Below, one piece after another: positions 1 to 7,211 of a stretch of DNA of 17,913 nucleotides. Source of the DNA: Planctomycetota bacterium (lineage in GTDB: Bacteria; Planctomycetota; UBA1135; UBA2386); contig JAGQRA010000192.1 in the NCBI GenBank assembly GCA_020425885.1, positions 1-17,913 on the forward strand, read 5' to 3'. Every line of letters starts with the position of its first letter. Within the stretch, counting starts at the first letter, position 1. Under the pieces are notes generated by a model. The model made no database searches and was not told the DNA's origin. It worked only from the letters and a program-made list of their open reading frames with translations. Made by a program: the position numbers and the translations under genes.

Positions 1-1804
1 GCAGGCGTTCGGCCGCGGGTCGCTCGCCGCAGGCCGCGGCCGCGATCCCGGCCTCGACCTGCAGGCCGCCGCGCGCCGGGAAGGCCTCCGCCAGTCGCAG
101 CAGTCGCGGCAACGCCCGGGCCGGCTCGCCGCGCGCGGCCAGGACGGGGCCGAGCAGGCCGCCGGTGAAGACGTCGCCGGCGCCGCTCTGCTCGAGCCAC
201 TCGAGCGCCTGCACGGCGATGTCGAGGTCACCGGTGACGTAGGCGAGCACGCCAAGCGCCCGCGCGTCGGTGGCGTGGGTGAGGTCCGTGACCGCGGCCA
301 CGCCGTCCCGGTGCCAGGCGACGGCGACCGGGCAGTCCCGCGCGAACGCCGGTGTCGGTTCGACGTCGTCGGCGGCGAGCCGGGCCGCGGCCAGTCGCAG
401 CGTCTCGACTTCGCGGCACAGATCGTCGCGCTCGGGCGCCAGCTCGAGGGCCGGGCGATAGACGTCGTCGGTGTTCTGCAGCAGGCGCATGGTGGCGGCG
501 GCGTCGGCTGGTTGTCCGCTGCGCACCTGAGCCCGGATGCGCGCGCCGAGCCGTTCGTCGAACAACGACAACCGGGCGCGTTCGACCAGTCGCTCGACCT
601 CGAGCCGCCGTTGGGCTGCCCGCCCTTGTTGCCAAGCCGTGATCATGAGCGCGGCGACCGAGAGCAGCAGCCCGGCGACGAGGCCCGAGACCACGGCGCG
701 GTGCCGGCGCAGGAGTCGTCGGGCGCGGCGCCACGGGCCGGGGCGGACGGCGGCGATTGGCAGCAGGTCGAGCACCCGCTGCAGGTCATCGGCGAGATCG
801 GCCGCCGTCGCGTAGCGCAGGTACGGCTCGGGCGCCATCGCCTTCTGGATCACGGTCTCGAGGTCGCGTGGCAGCAGCGGCACGAGGCGACGCAGCGGCT
901 CGATGCCGCGGCCCTCGAGATGGGCGAGGACCGCGGCCACACCGTTGCCGGTCACCGGCGGGGCCATGGCCAACGCGTGGTAGAGGGTCGCGCCGAGCGC
1001 GTAGATGTCGGCGCGCGCATCGATCGCGGCGCCGCGCAGCTGCTCGGGCGGCGAGTAGGCCAGGGTGCCGAGGAACACGCCGGTGCGGGTGTGTTGCGAG
1101 GCCTCGGCGTCGTGGACGAGGCCGAAGTCCGACAGCAGCGCCTCGCCGCGGTCGCCGAGCAACACGTTGGAGGGTTTGACGTCGCGGTGCAGGAGGCCGG
1201 CCTCGTGCACGGCCTGGAGGGCGCGCCCGAGTTGGATGCCGAGTCGGCAGACCCAGAGCACGTAGCGCGCGTCGCGCAGCGCGGCCGGATCGTGCGCGCC
1301 GGTCGACGAGCCATCGTGATGGCGCCGGATCAGGTCGGCGAGGCTCTGGCCGCGCACCCATTCCATGGCGTAACCCTGCGCCTCCTCGGTCTCGACGACG
1401 TCGTGGATCGGCACCACGTGCTGGTGGCGAACGCGGGCCAGCGCCCGCACCTCGGCGGCGAAGCGCCGCTGCGCTCGCGGGTCGTCGACCGGGCCGCGCG
1501 CCAGCAGCTTCAACGCCACCAGTCGCCCGCCGACGGCCTGCTGGCGGGCGAGCCAGACCACCGACGACGCACCGCGACCGAGCTCCTCGATCAGCTCGAA
1601 GCCGCCGATCGATCGGGCCATTGCCGGTGGCGCCGAACGCGTGCCGGCGACCGCGCGGGCGAGCCCGAGCAGTTCGCGCGTGCGGTCCTGCAGGTGCTCG
1701 CGGCCGGCGACGAGGGCTTCGACGTCGGGGGTCGTGCCACCGAGCAGCTCGTCGAGCATGCGGTCGAACACGTCGTCGAGGTAGTCTTCGTCGGTCTCTG
1801 CCAT
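1..1804 (-). CDS. Membrane-anchored Ser/Thr protein kinase (partial, 3' end missing)
   Basis: Hanks-type (PknB-like) protein kinase, 601 codons in the window, open at the left edge. A short N-terminal segment (about 1-65) precedes the kinase domain. Visible motifs are the glycine-rich loop GRGASSVV, the ATP-binding lysine in VALKLL (K99), the catalytic loop HRDVKPSN (D208), DFG (D226) and an SPPE motif in place of the usual APE. After a basic stretch (RRARRLLRRHR) comes one membrane segment (about residues 368-390, GLVAGLLLSVAALMITAW), so the kinase domain should be cytoplasmic and the C-terminal part outside. The post-membrane region is alpha-helical, Ala/Leu/Arg-rich and possibly TPR-like, which would fit protein-protein interaction. 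The ATG at 1804 has no clear Shine-Dalgarno. The gene is divergent from an ECF sigma factor 85 nt away, a common planctomycete pairing that suggests the kinase feeds signals to that sigma factor (inference). All key catalytic residues are present, so activity is expected. Confidence 0.93.
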   Translation of the reverse strand, partial: MAETDEDYLDDVFDRMLDELLGGTTPDVEALVAGREHLQDRTRELLGLARAVAGTRSAPPAMARSIGGFELIEELGRGASSVVWLARQQAVGGRLVALKLLARGPVDDPRAQRRFAAEVRALARVRHQHVVPIHDVVETEEAQGYAMEWVRGQSLADLIRRHHDGSSTGAHDPAALRDARYVLWVCRLGIQLGRALQAVHEAGLLHRDVKPSNVLLGDRGEALLSDFGLVHDAEASQHTRTGVFLGTLAYSPPEQLRGAAIDARADIYALGATLYHALAMAPPVTGNGVAAVLAHLEGRGIEPLRRLVPLLPRDLETVIQKAMAPEPYLRYATAADLADDLQRVLDLLPIAAVRPGPWRRARRLLRRHRAVVSGLVAGLLLSVAALMITAWQQGRAAQRRLEVERLVERARLSLFDERLGARIRAQVRSGQPADAAATMRLLQNTDDVYRPALELAPERDDLCREVETLRLAAARLAADDVEPTPAFARDCPVAVAWHRDGVAAVTDLTHATDARALGVLAYVTGDLDIAVQALEWLEQSGAGDVFTGGLLGPVLAARGEPARALPRLLRLAEAFPARGGLQVEAGIAAAACGERPAAERL

Positions 1805-1873
1805 GGCGGTCGCAGCCCATAGAAGCGGGCGGCCGGCCGGCGTTCACGATCCGGCCGATCTGCCCCGCCAGGG

Positions 1874-1879
1874 TACAAT
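1874..1879 (+). promoter_or_regulatory. Possible -10 element of the ECF sigma gene
   Basis: TACAAT matches the bacterial -10 consensus at 5 of 6 positions and stands out in GC-rich DNA. It lies 4 nt before one ATG (1884) and 10 nt before the next (1890), so the expected transcript start (about 1886) gives a leaderless or nearly leaderless mRNA. No convincing -35 is seen 17 nt upstream. Confidence 0.35.
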
Positions 1880-1889
1880 CAGCATGGTC

Positions 1890-2489
1890 ATGGATCCCAA
1901 CCCCTTGCTCGACGACTCCTCCGAGGCCTGGGATCGTCTGGTCGGTGCGCTCGGGCCGCCGACGATGCTGCTCGCGATCGCGGCGCGCATGGGCCATCGC
2001 CTCAGCGCCGCGTTGACGCCGGAGGACATCTGGCAGGAGACCCTGCTGCACGTCTGGCGCGACCGGCATCACGTCGACTGGCAGGGTTACCCGGCCTTTC
2101 GCCGTTGGGTGCTGCAGGTCGCCGAGAACCGGATCCGCAATGCGGGCGACCGGCTCGCGGCGAAGAAGCGCGGCGGCGAGGCTGGGGCGCAGGCCGCCGC
2201 CGCCGAGTTGCCGCCGCCGGTGTCATCGACGACACCGAGCCGGGTCGCGAGCCACGCCGAGGAAGCGCGCGCGATGCAGCTGGTGCTCGAGGAGCTGCCG
2301 GTCGACGTGCGCGACGTCGTGCGCCTGCGCCTGGTCGAGGAGATCCCGGTGCTCGAGGTCGCGGCGCGGCTCGGGCTCGGCGAGTCGGCGGTCAAGCACC
2401 GCCTGCGCAAGGGCGCGCGGATGTTCTGGCTCGGGCTGCGCGAGCGTCTCGCGTTGACGCGCGGTTCGGCCGACGGCGGTGCGCTCTGA
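1890..2489 (+). CDS. ECF-type RNA polymerase sigma factor
   Basis: Short sigma-70 family protein of 199 residues with only the sigma-2 and sigma-4 regions, as in ECF factors. Region 2 (about residues 15-85) contains the core-binding segment LTPEDIWQETLLHVWRDR, followed by AFRRWVLQVAENRIRN. A low-complexity Ala/Pro linker follows. Region 4 contains LPVDVRDVVRLRLVEE and the helix-turn-helix VLEVAARLGLGESAVKHRLR that would read the -35 element. No anti-sigma factor is adjacent. The divergent neighbour is a Ser/Thr kinase, so phosphorylation rather than anti-sigma release may control it (inference from planctomycete ECF-kinase pairs). The start is ambiguous: ATG at 1890 fits the predicted transcript start, and ATG at 1884 would add two residues. 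The frame is open back to 1803, but that extension crosses the promoter and is Arg/Pro-rich noise. Confidence 0.9.
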   Translation: MDPNPLLDDSSEAWDRLVGALGPPTMLLAIAARMGHRLSAALTPEDIWQETLLHVWRDRHHVDWQGYPAFRRWVLQVAENRIRNAGDRLAAKKRGGEAGAQAAAAELPPPVSSTTPSRVASHAEEARAMQLVLEELPVDVRDVVRLRLVEEIPVLEVAARLGLGESAVKHRLRKGARMFWLGLRERLALTRGSADGGAL

Positions 2490-2557
2490 GGCGCCATCTC
2501 GTACGGGCTTCTGCCGCTTGACGCGGAGTTGCGGCCCGTGGACTGTCGTCAGCTGCG

Positions 2558-2562
2558 AAGGA
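2558..2562 (+). promoter_or_regulatory. Ribosome binding site (AAGGA)
   Basis: AAGGA lies 8 nt before the ATG at 2571. It decides that start over the in-frame TTG at 2529, and the protein from 2571 begins directly with a lipoprotein signal. Confidence 0.55.
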
Positions 2563-2570
2563 TACTGAAC

Positions 2571-3956
2571 ATGTCGCATCGCTCCCCGCCTGTCTCGCCC
2601 GTTCGCGCGTTGCTGGTCTCGGGCGCTGCCGTCTGGCTGCTGTCGGCTTCCGGTTGTGGCTTCGGCACCGCCGGGATCGTGGCCGCGGTCAGCGGCGGTG
2701 GCGGCGACGGCGGTCTTGCTCCGTCGGCGCCGCGCTTCAATGGCTCACCGCCGACCCTGGCCGTGGTCGACAGTCCGTGGAGCTACACGCCGGCGGTGAC
2801 CGGCAATCCCGGGCCGGACCTCAGTCTCGACGGTGCCCCGGCCTGGCTCGGCGTGAATGGCGGCACGATCGCCGGCACACCACCGGCCTCCGCGCTCGGC
2901 GAACTGCAGTTCGTCATCACGGCGACGAACGGTGTTCCCCCCGATGCGACCCAACAGGTGACGCTCGAGGTGCTGGCTGCGGGCGAGCCGCCGACCATCG
3001 CGGGCAATCCGCCGACGATCGCGCCGGTCGGCATGCGGGTGCAGTACGCGCCGGTGGTGACGGGTGATCCGGCTCCCGAACTGATCCTGGTCGGCGAGAC
3101 GGTGTCGACCTGGCTCGCGGTGGTCGGACACGCGATCGAAGGGACTCCGCCGCTTGCCGCTGTGGGCAGACACGTCTTCACGATCCGGGTGTCGAACGGG
3201 CTGCCACCGGATGCGGCGCAGCAGGTCGCGCTGGAGGTGGTCGACTTCGGCGTTCCGATTCCCGCCGGCTCTTTCGCGATGGGGTCGAACACGGGCTGGA
3301 CGTGGAACCAGCCGGTCCACACCGTGAACATCACACGTCCATTCTGGATGGGCCGGCACGAGGTCACGCAGGCCCGGTACCTGGAGTTGATGGCGAGCAA
3401 TCCTTCCTGGTTCCAGCCGCCGCTGGTGGCAAGCTACGAGCCGAACCGGCCGGTGGAGAGGGTCTCCAGGGACGAGGCGATGGCCTATTGCGCGGCGCTG
3501 ACGACCAGGGAGAGCGCGGCGAACCGGGTGCCTGCAGGTTACCAGTACCGCCTGCCCACCGAGGCGGAGTGGGAGTACTGCTGTCGCGCCGGCACGACGG
3601 CTGATTTCAACGTCGGTGGCAGCCTCGGTTCGTCGCTGGCGAACTTCGGCCAGAACCGCAACGAGACGGCGGCGGTCGGCAGCTACGCGCCGAATGACTG
3701 GGGCCTGTACGACATGCATGGCAACGTCTGGGAATGGTGCCTGGATTCGTGGGACAGCTCGACCGGCTACCCATCCGGCCCCGTCTCCGATCCCTATGTT
3801 GCGGTCGCGAGTCCCGGCTATCCGGTGCAGCGCGGCGGCAGCTGGAACTCGCAGGAGGGCGACTGTCGATCGTGGTACCGGGCCTACAACTTCTCGCCGG
3901 CAAACCGGGTCAACAACCTGGGCTTCCGGGTCGTGTTGGCGCCGATCCTGCCGTGA
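2571..3956 (+). CDS. Lipoprotein with two Ig-like domains and an FGE-sulfatase (SUMF1) domain
   Basis: Secreted lipoprotein of 461 residues. The N-terminus has a hydrophobic signal (ALLVSGAAVWLLSASGC) with the lipidated Cys near residue 29, then a Gly-rich linker. Two consecutive repeats of about 85 residues follow (each with a SPP/NPPT start, an AWL or TWL core, a GTPP turn and NG(V/L)PPDA near the end). They resemble the putative Ig-like He_PIG fold. The C-terminal ~230 residues are a formylglycine-generating-enzyme/sulfatase-modifying-factor domain: IPAGSFAMGS, GRHEVTQARY, RLPTEAEWEYCCRAGT, YDMHGNVWEWCLDSW, RGGSWNS and NNLGFRVV. In the region where true formylglycine-generating enzymes carry the active-site Cys pair, only one Cys is seen (EGDCRSWYRAYN). 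A binding or structural role therefore looks likelier than sulfatase maturation, and no sulfatase gene is in the window. The gene lies 81 nt downstream of the sigma factor on the same strand and may be a target or co-transcribed. Confidence 0.93.
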   Translation: MSHRSPPVSPVRALLVSGAAVWLLSASGCGFGTAGIVAAVSGGGGDGGLAPSAPRFNGSPPTLAVVDSPWSYTPAVTGNPGPDLSLDGAPAWLGVNGGTIAGTPPASALGELQFVITATNGVPPDATQQVTLEVLAAGEPPTIAGNPPTIAPVGMRVQYAPVVTGDPAPELILVGETVSTWLAVVGHAIEGTPPLAAVGRHVFTIRVSNGLPPDAAQQVALEVVDFGVPIPAGSFAMGSNTGWTWNQPVHTVNITRPFWMGRHEVTQARYLELMASNPSWFQPPLVASYEPNRPVERVSRDEAMAYCAALTTRESAANRVPAGYQYRLPTEAEWEYCCRAGTTADFNVGGSLGSSLANFGQNRNETAAVGSYAPNDWGLYDMHGNVWEWCLDSWDSSTGYPSGPVSDPYVAVASPGYPVQRGGSWNSQEGDCRSWYRAYNFSPANRVNNLGFRVVLAPILP

Positions 3957-3990
3957 ACGGGTGATGACGTCGAACCCGCGGCACGGGTGC

Positions 3991-3996
3991 TATCCT
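3991..3996 (+). promoter_or_regulatory. Possible -10 element before the repeat protein gene
   Basis: TATCCT sits in the 86-nt gap after the FGE-domain gene. Just upstream is a short palindrome (ACCCG at 3974-3978, CGGGT at 3984-3988) that could be an operator or a small terminator loop. No clear -35 is visible, so this is weak. Confidence 0.25.
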
Positions 3997-4027
3997 GTCG
4001 GCGTCATCACGGCCACCGCCCATGAAC

Positions 4028-4032
4028 AGGAA
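4028..4032 (+). promoter_or_regulatory. Ribosome binding site (AGGAA)
   Basis: AGGAA lies 10 nt before the ATG at 4043. It favours 4043 over the in-frame ATG at 4022, which has no purine-rich site upstream. Confidence 0.45.
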
Positions 4033-4042
4033 CTGCATCAGG

Positions 4043-6526
4043 ATGCGTCTTGCCCTCGTGATCGTGCTCTGCGCCTGCGCGCTCGACGGCAGCCTGCTCA
4101 GCCAGTGTTCGCCGCAATGGTTGCAGGGCGAGGGTGTGCCTGGTGTGAACGGTGCCATTCTCGCGGTGATGACGCTCGCCAACGGTGATGTCGTGGCGGG
4201 TGGCGATTTCGACGTGGCGGGCCGGGCCAGATGCAGCAAGGTCGCGCGTTGGAACGGGTCGTCGTGGTCGCGATACGGTTCGGGAATGGGCGGCACGGAC
4301 TGCTACGTCAGTGCCCTGACGACGATGCCCAACGGCGATCTGGTCGCCGGGGGTTGGTTCACGACGGCCGGGGGGATCGCGTGCAACAACATCGCCCGTT
4401 GGAACGGGTCGTCGTGGTCACCGCTCGGCTCGGGCATGAACGACAGCATCCGCTGCCTTGTGACGTTGCCGAACGGTGATCTGGTCGCGGGCGGCTCGTT
4501 CACGACCGCGGGCGGGATCGCGTGCAACTACATCGCCCGTTGGAACGGGGCGACGTGGTCACCGCTCGGCTCCGGGATGGACAACGGCGTCAACGCCTTC
4601 ACGAAGCTGGCGAATGGCGATCTCGTGGCCGGCGGTGACTTCAACACGGCAGGCGGGGTCGCCTGCTACCGCGTCGCGCGTTGGAACGGATCGTCGTGGG
4701 GAGCATTGGGTTCGGGCACCAATGGCAGCATCGAATCGCTGACGACGTTGCCGAATGGCACGCTCGTCGTCGGCGGTACGCTCTCGAGCGCCGGCGGCGT
4801 CCAGTGCAATGCGATCGCCAGCTGGAACGGCTCGACCTGGGCCTCGTTGGGGTCGGGCATGACGATCACCTACAGCTTCGTCCGGGCGCTGACGCCGCTG
4901 CCCAACGGCGACCTGGTTGCCGGCGGTCAGTTCACGGTGGCCGGTGGCGTGCCGTGCAACAACGTGGCCCGTTGGAACGGATCCGCCTGGGCGCCGCTGG
5001 GTCCGGGTACCCGTGGTTCCGTCCTCGCGCAGTCGCTGCTGCAATCGGGCGATCTCGTCGCCGGCGGCGACTTCGAGACGGCCGGTGGGTTTCCCTGCAG
5101 CAGCATCGCCAGCTGGGATGGCTCGTCTTGGGCTCGGATGGGCGCGGGTACCAACTCGTACGTCTTCGCCATGACGACGCTCCATAACGGCGACCTCGTC
5201 GCCGGCGGCGCCTTCACCACCGCCGGCGGGGCGCCGTGCAACATGATCGCGCAATGGGATGGAACGACATGGTCACCGCTCGGCGCCGGCTTCGACGACT
5301 GGGGCTATGCCTTCGCCGTGCTGCCCAACGGCTCGCTCGTCGCCGGCGGTTGGTTCTCGACCGCCGGCGGGCTGCCGTGCAATTGCATCGCCGGTTGGGA
5401 CGGGACGTCATGGTCGCCGCTCGGCTCGGGAATGGACAGTCCGGTCGCCGCCCTGACGACGCTCGCGAACGGCGATCTCGTCGCCGGCGGCTGGTTCACC
5501 ACGGCCGGTGGCGTGGCCTGCAATTTCGTTGCGCGCTGGGACGGTGCGTCGTGGTCGCCGTTGGCGGCGGGCGTGAACAGCGTGATCCGGGCGCTCGCGG
5601 TAATGCCGAACGGCGACCTCGTCGCCGGTGGCTACTTCACCGCCGCCGGTGGTGCGCCCTGCAGCTACATCGCGCGCTGGGACGGTTCGGCATGGTCGCC
5701 GCTCGGCTCGGGCATGGACGACAAGGTCCGCGCGCTGCTCGTGCTGCCGAACGGCGACCTCGTCGCGGGCGGCGACTTCACGATCGCCGGTGGCGTTCAG
5801 TGCAACAACATCGCCCGTTGGAACGGATCGGCGTGGTCGCCGCTCGGCTCCGGCATGGACGACTACGTCCGCGCCCTGGCGACGTTGCCCAACGGTGACC
5901 TCGTCGCCGGTGGCTGGTTCACGACCGCCGGCGGCGCGCCCTGCAACTACGTCGCGCGTTGGGATGGTTCGTCATGGACTCCGCTCGGCTCGGGCACGAA
6001 CGAGGAGGTCACCTCGCTGCTCTCGATGGCGGACGGCAGCCTGGTCGCCGGTGGTTACTTCACGATTGCGGGGGGGCTCGTCTCCGCCTACCTCGCGCGC
6101 CTGGACTCCACCTGTCCTGCGACATCGACCAGCTACGGCGCGGGCTGCACTGGCTCCGCCGGGCCGCTGATGCTGACGGCAGACTCACTGCCGTGGGCCG
6201 GTGGGGCCTGGCGGCTCTCGGGCGGCGGCTTCACCGCTCAGGCGCTGGGCTTCTGCATCGCCGGGTTCGCGACCCAGCAGATCGCGCTCAACACCTTCCA
6301 CCCGGCGGCAGGTTTCGGCTGCGACCTCCTGGTCAGGCCTGACGCCGCCGTGCTGCTGATTCCCAATGCCGGCGAAGCCGTCTGCACGATTGCCTTGCCC
6401 CGGGTCGCTGCTTTGGCCGGCGTGCAGCTCAACGCGCAGATGCTCGCGTTCGAACTCGGCGCCGGTGGCGGCCTGAACTCGATCACGAGCACGAACGCCC
6501 TGCAGGGTGTCGTCGGTTCGTACTGA
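4043..6526 (+). CDS. Secreted Cys-containing repeat protein (beta-propeller-like) with C-terminal module
   Basis: 827-residue exported protein. A signal peptide (MRLALVIVLCACALDGS) is followed from about residue 48 by 13 full and one partial repeat of ~47 residues. The repeat theme is GDLVAGGxFTTAGG, then xxCNxIARWNGSSW, then SPLGSGMDxxVRALxxLPN. The theme resembles delta-60/Rax2-like repeats that form beta-propellers, so adhesion or carbohydrate/protein binding outside the cell is plausible (inference). Every full repeat has one Cys at the same position. The C-terminal ~130 residues, from YGAGC (C702), form a separate Gly-rich beta module with further Cys residues that resembles the end of the metalloprotease at 7212-9434. 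The ATG at 4022 would add seven residues (MNRNCIR) before the signal peptide. No enzymatic motif is seen. The gene is flanked by other exported proteins on the same strand. Confidence 0.9.
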   Translation: MRLALVIVLCACALDGSLLSQCSPQWLQGEGVPGVNGAILAVMTLANGDVVAGGDFDVAGRARCSKVARWNGSSWSRYGSGMGGTDCYVSALTTMPNGDLVAGGWFTTAGGIACNNIARWNGSSWSPLGSGMNDSIRCLVTLPNGDLVAGGSFTTAGGIACNYIARWNGATWSPLGSGMDNGVNAFTKLANGDLVAGGDFNTAGGVACYRVARWNGSSWGALGSGTNGSIESLTTLPNGTLVVGGTLSSAGGVQCNAIASWNGSTWASLGSGMTITYSFVRALTPLPNGDLVAGGQFTVAGGVPCNNVARWNGSAWAPLGPGTRGSVLAQSLLQSGDLVAGGDFETAGGFPCSSIASWDGSSWARMGAGTNSYVFAMTTLHNGDLVAGGAFTTAGGAPCNMIAQWDGTTWSPLGAGFDDWGYAFAVLPNGSLVAGGWFSTAGGLPCNCIAGWDGTSWSPLGSGMDSPVAALTTLANGDLVAGGWFTTAGGVACNFVARWDGASWSPLAAGVNSVIRALAVMPNGDLVAGGYFTAAGGAPCSYIARWDGSAWSPLGSGMDDKVRALLVLPNGDLVAGGDFTIAGGVQCNNIARWNGSAWSPLGSGMDDYVRALATLPNGDLVAGGWFTTAGGAPCNYVARWDGSSWTPLGSGTNEEVTSLLSMADGSLVAGGYFTIAGGLVSAYLARLDSTCPATSTSYGAGCTGSAGPLMLTADSLPWAGGAWRLSGGGFTAQALGFCIAGFATQQIALNTFHPAAGFGCDLLVRPDAAVLLIPNAGEAVCTIALPRVAALAGVQLNAQMLAFELGAGGGLNSITSTNALQGVVGSY
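4184..6117 (+). repeat. Intragenic tandem repeat array, period about 141 bp
   Basis: Thirteen full copies and one partial copy of an in-frame ~141-bp unit encode the ~47-residue repeats. Most copies are exactly 47 codons, and copies 1 and 5 are 3 codons longer. DNA identity is high between some copies: stretches around GTTGGAACGGRTCG and CCGCTCGGCTC recur nearly unchanged. This suggests amplification by unequal crossing over, with later divergence at the surface-exposed positions. Confidence 0.9.
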
Positions 6527-6577
6527 GCCTGGCAGACGCCGCCACGCGGCACAGCATCGGCGACGAGGCGCAGGCTC
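6525..6577 (+). terminator. Possible hairpin after the repeat protein gene
   Basis: GAGCCTG (6525-6531), overlapping the stop codon, is the exact inverted complement of CAGGCTC (6571-6577). The GC-rich interior can pair further (CGCCGC with GCGGCG-like stretches). There is no T-run, so this may be a terminator or a 3' stabilising structure. Confidence 0.3.
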
Positions 6578-6753
6578 CGGCGCCGCTGCGGCGTTCCTTC
6601 ATGCAGCTCGGGGAGTCGACCGTTCCTTCGGCTGCGGCGCCCCGGATGCCGTCGCGACGATCGCCGGCGGTCCGTCTCGATCGAGTCCCGGTCGTAACCG
6701 GAAGGTCCCGATGTCCCGTGCCGGTTGACGGGCCCACATTGACAGTCCAACGT

Positions 6754-6789
6754 AAGAGCTGGTTCCAGGCTCTTCCGAGCCGCTCTTTT
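6754..6789 (+). terminator. Possible terminator or attenuator hairpin
   Basis: AAGAGC (6754-6759) can pair with GCTCTT at 6769-6774, with inner TG/CA pairs and a one-base bulge. It can also pair with a second GCTCTTTT at 6782-6789, which ends in a short T-run. Two alternative partners for the same left arm, 43 nt before the next start codon, would fit either a terminator or a leader attenuator. Confidence 0.3.
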
Positions 6790-6819
6790 CTCACCGGTGC
6801 GCCCATGTCGCACGAACCC

Positions 6820-6824
6820 AGGAA
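6820..6824 (+). promoter_or_regulatory. Ribosome binding site (AGGAA)
   Basis: AGGAA lies 7 nt before the ATG at 6832. It favours that start over the in-frame ATG at 6805 and the long upstream extension to 6601. Confidence 0.5.
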
Positions 6825-6831
6825 TGCCACC

Positions 6832-7209
6832 ATGAATGCCTTGGCCAAACCAATGCGCCTCGTCGCAAACCTCGCCCTCACGTTGACCGTCGTCGGTCTC
6901 TCCGCCGCCGTGATCCAGAGCCAGGATCCGGCCCCGCAGAAGCCTGCGGACGCGGCAGCCATCGCGCTGGAGAGCTGGCACGGCTACCTCGGGCAGATCG
7001 GTTGGCCGCAGGACATGCGCGAGCGCATCGCGCCGCGTTTCCTCGGCAAGCTCGCCTCGTCCGTGGCCAACGAACACGGCGGCCAGACCGTCGTCTTCGA
7101 CGGCAGTCGCCCGGGGCTGCGCGCGACCGTGACCCTCGTTCTCGGCCGCGACGGCAAGCCCGTCGTCCCGCCCGCCGTCGAACTCGCCGATGTGTTGGAG
7201 GCGCAGTGA
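6832..7209 (+). CDS. Small exported or membrane-anchored protein, unknown function
   Basis: Protein of 125 residues that I do not recognise. The N-terminus (MNALAKPMRLVANLALTLTV and on through VGLSAAVIQSQ) is a signal peptide or anchor with a possible cleavage site near SAAVIQSQ. The mature part begins with a Pro/Ala/Gln-rich linker (QDPAPQKPADAAA). It then has a compact region with WHGYLGQIGWPQDM, a charged helix (RERIAPRFLGKLASSVANEH) and a beta-rich end (GGQTVVFDGSRPG, ATVTLVLGRDGKPVVPP). No catalytic motif is visible. The stop codon is two nucleotides before the ATG of the metalloprotease, and the protease's ribosome binding site lies inside this gene's last codons, so the two are translationally coupled. 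A role as a partner, chaperone or inhibitor of the protease is conceivable but not shown by the sequence. Confidence 0.75.
   Translation: MNALAKPMRLVANLALTLTVVGLSAAVIQSQDPAPQKPADAAAIALESWHGYLGQIGWPQDMRERIAPRFLGKLASSVANEHGGQTVVFDGSRPGLRATVTLVLGRDGKPVVPPAVELADVLEAQ
7197..7201 (+). promoter_or_regulatory. Ribosome binding site (GGAGG) of the metalloprotease
   Basis: GGAGG lies 10 nt before the ATG at 7212, inside the end of the preceding gene. It supports 7212 over the longer frame reaching back to 7002, whose N-terminus is Arg-rich noise overlapping the upstream gene. Confidence 0.55.
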
Positions 7210-7211
7210 TC

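Larger units (their letters stand above)
6527..6831 (+). other. Intergenic region of 305 nt
   Basis: No gene is supported here. The open frames crossing it are Arg/Pro/Ala-rich and lack a start with a ribosome binding site. It holds the hairpin after the repeat gene, a consensus -35-like TTGACA at 6739-6744 without a convincing -10 at 16-18 nt, an AACCGG (6696-6701) / CCGGTT (6721-6726) inverted repeat, and a hairpin with a following T-run at 6754-6789. Confidence 0.5.

Noticed and set aside
275..1822. Long plus-strand open frame (515 codons) opposite the kinase
   Set aside because: It is the antisense of a kinase with intact HRD, DFG and lysine motifs. Its product is Arg/Gly/Val/Asp-rich with no domain, as expected from GC-rich antisense.
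786..2072. Minus-strand open frame (428 codons) overlapping kinase and sigma factor
   Set aside because: It is out of frame with the kinase, becomes mostly Arg/Pro/Ala, and crosses the divergent promoter region.
4184..6117. CRISPR-like periodic repeats
   Set aside because: The 141-bp period is in frame, without short spacers, and encodes a conserved protein repeat.
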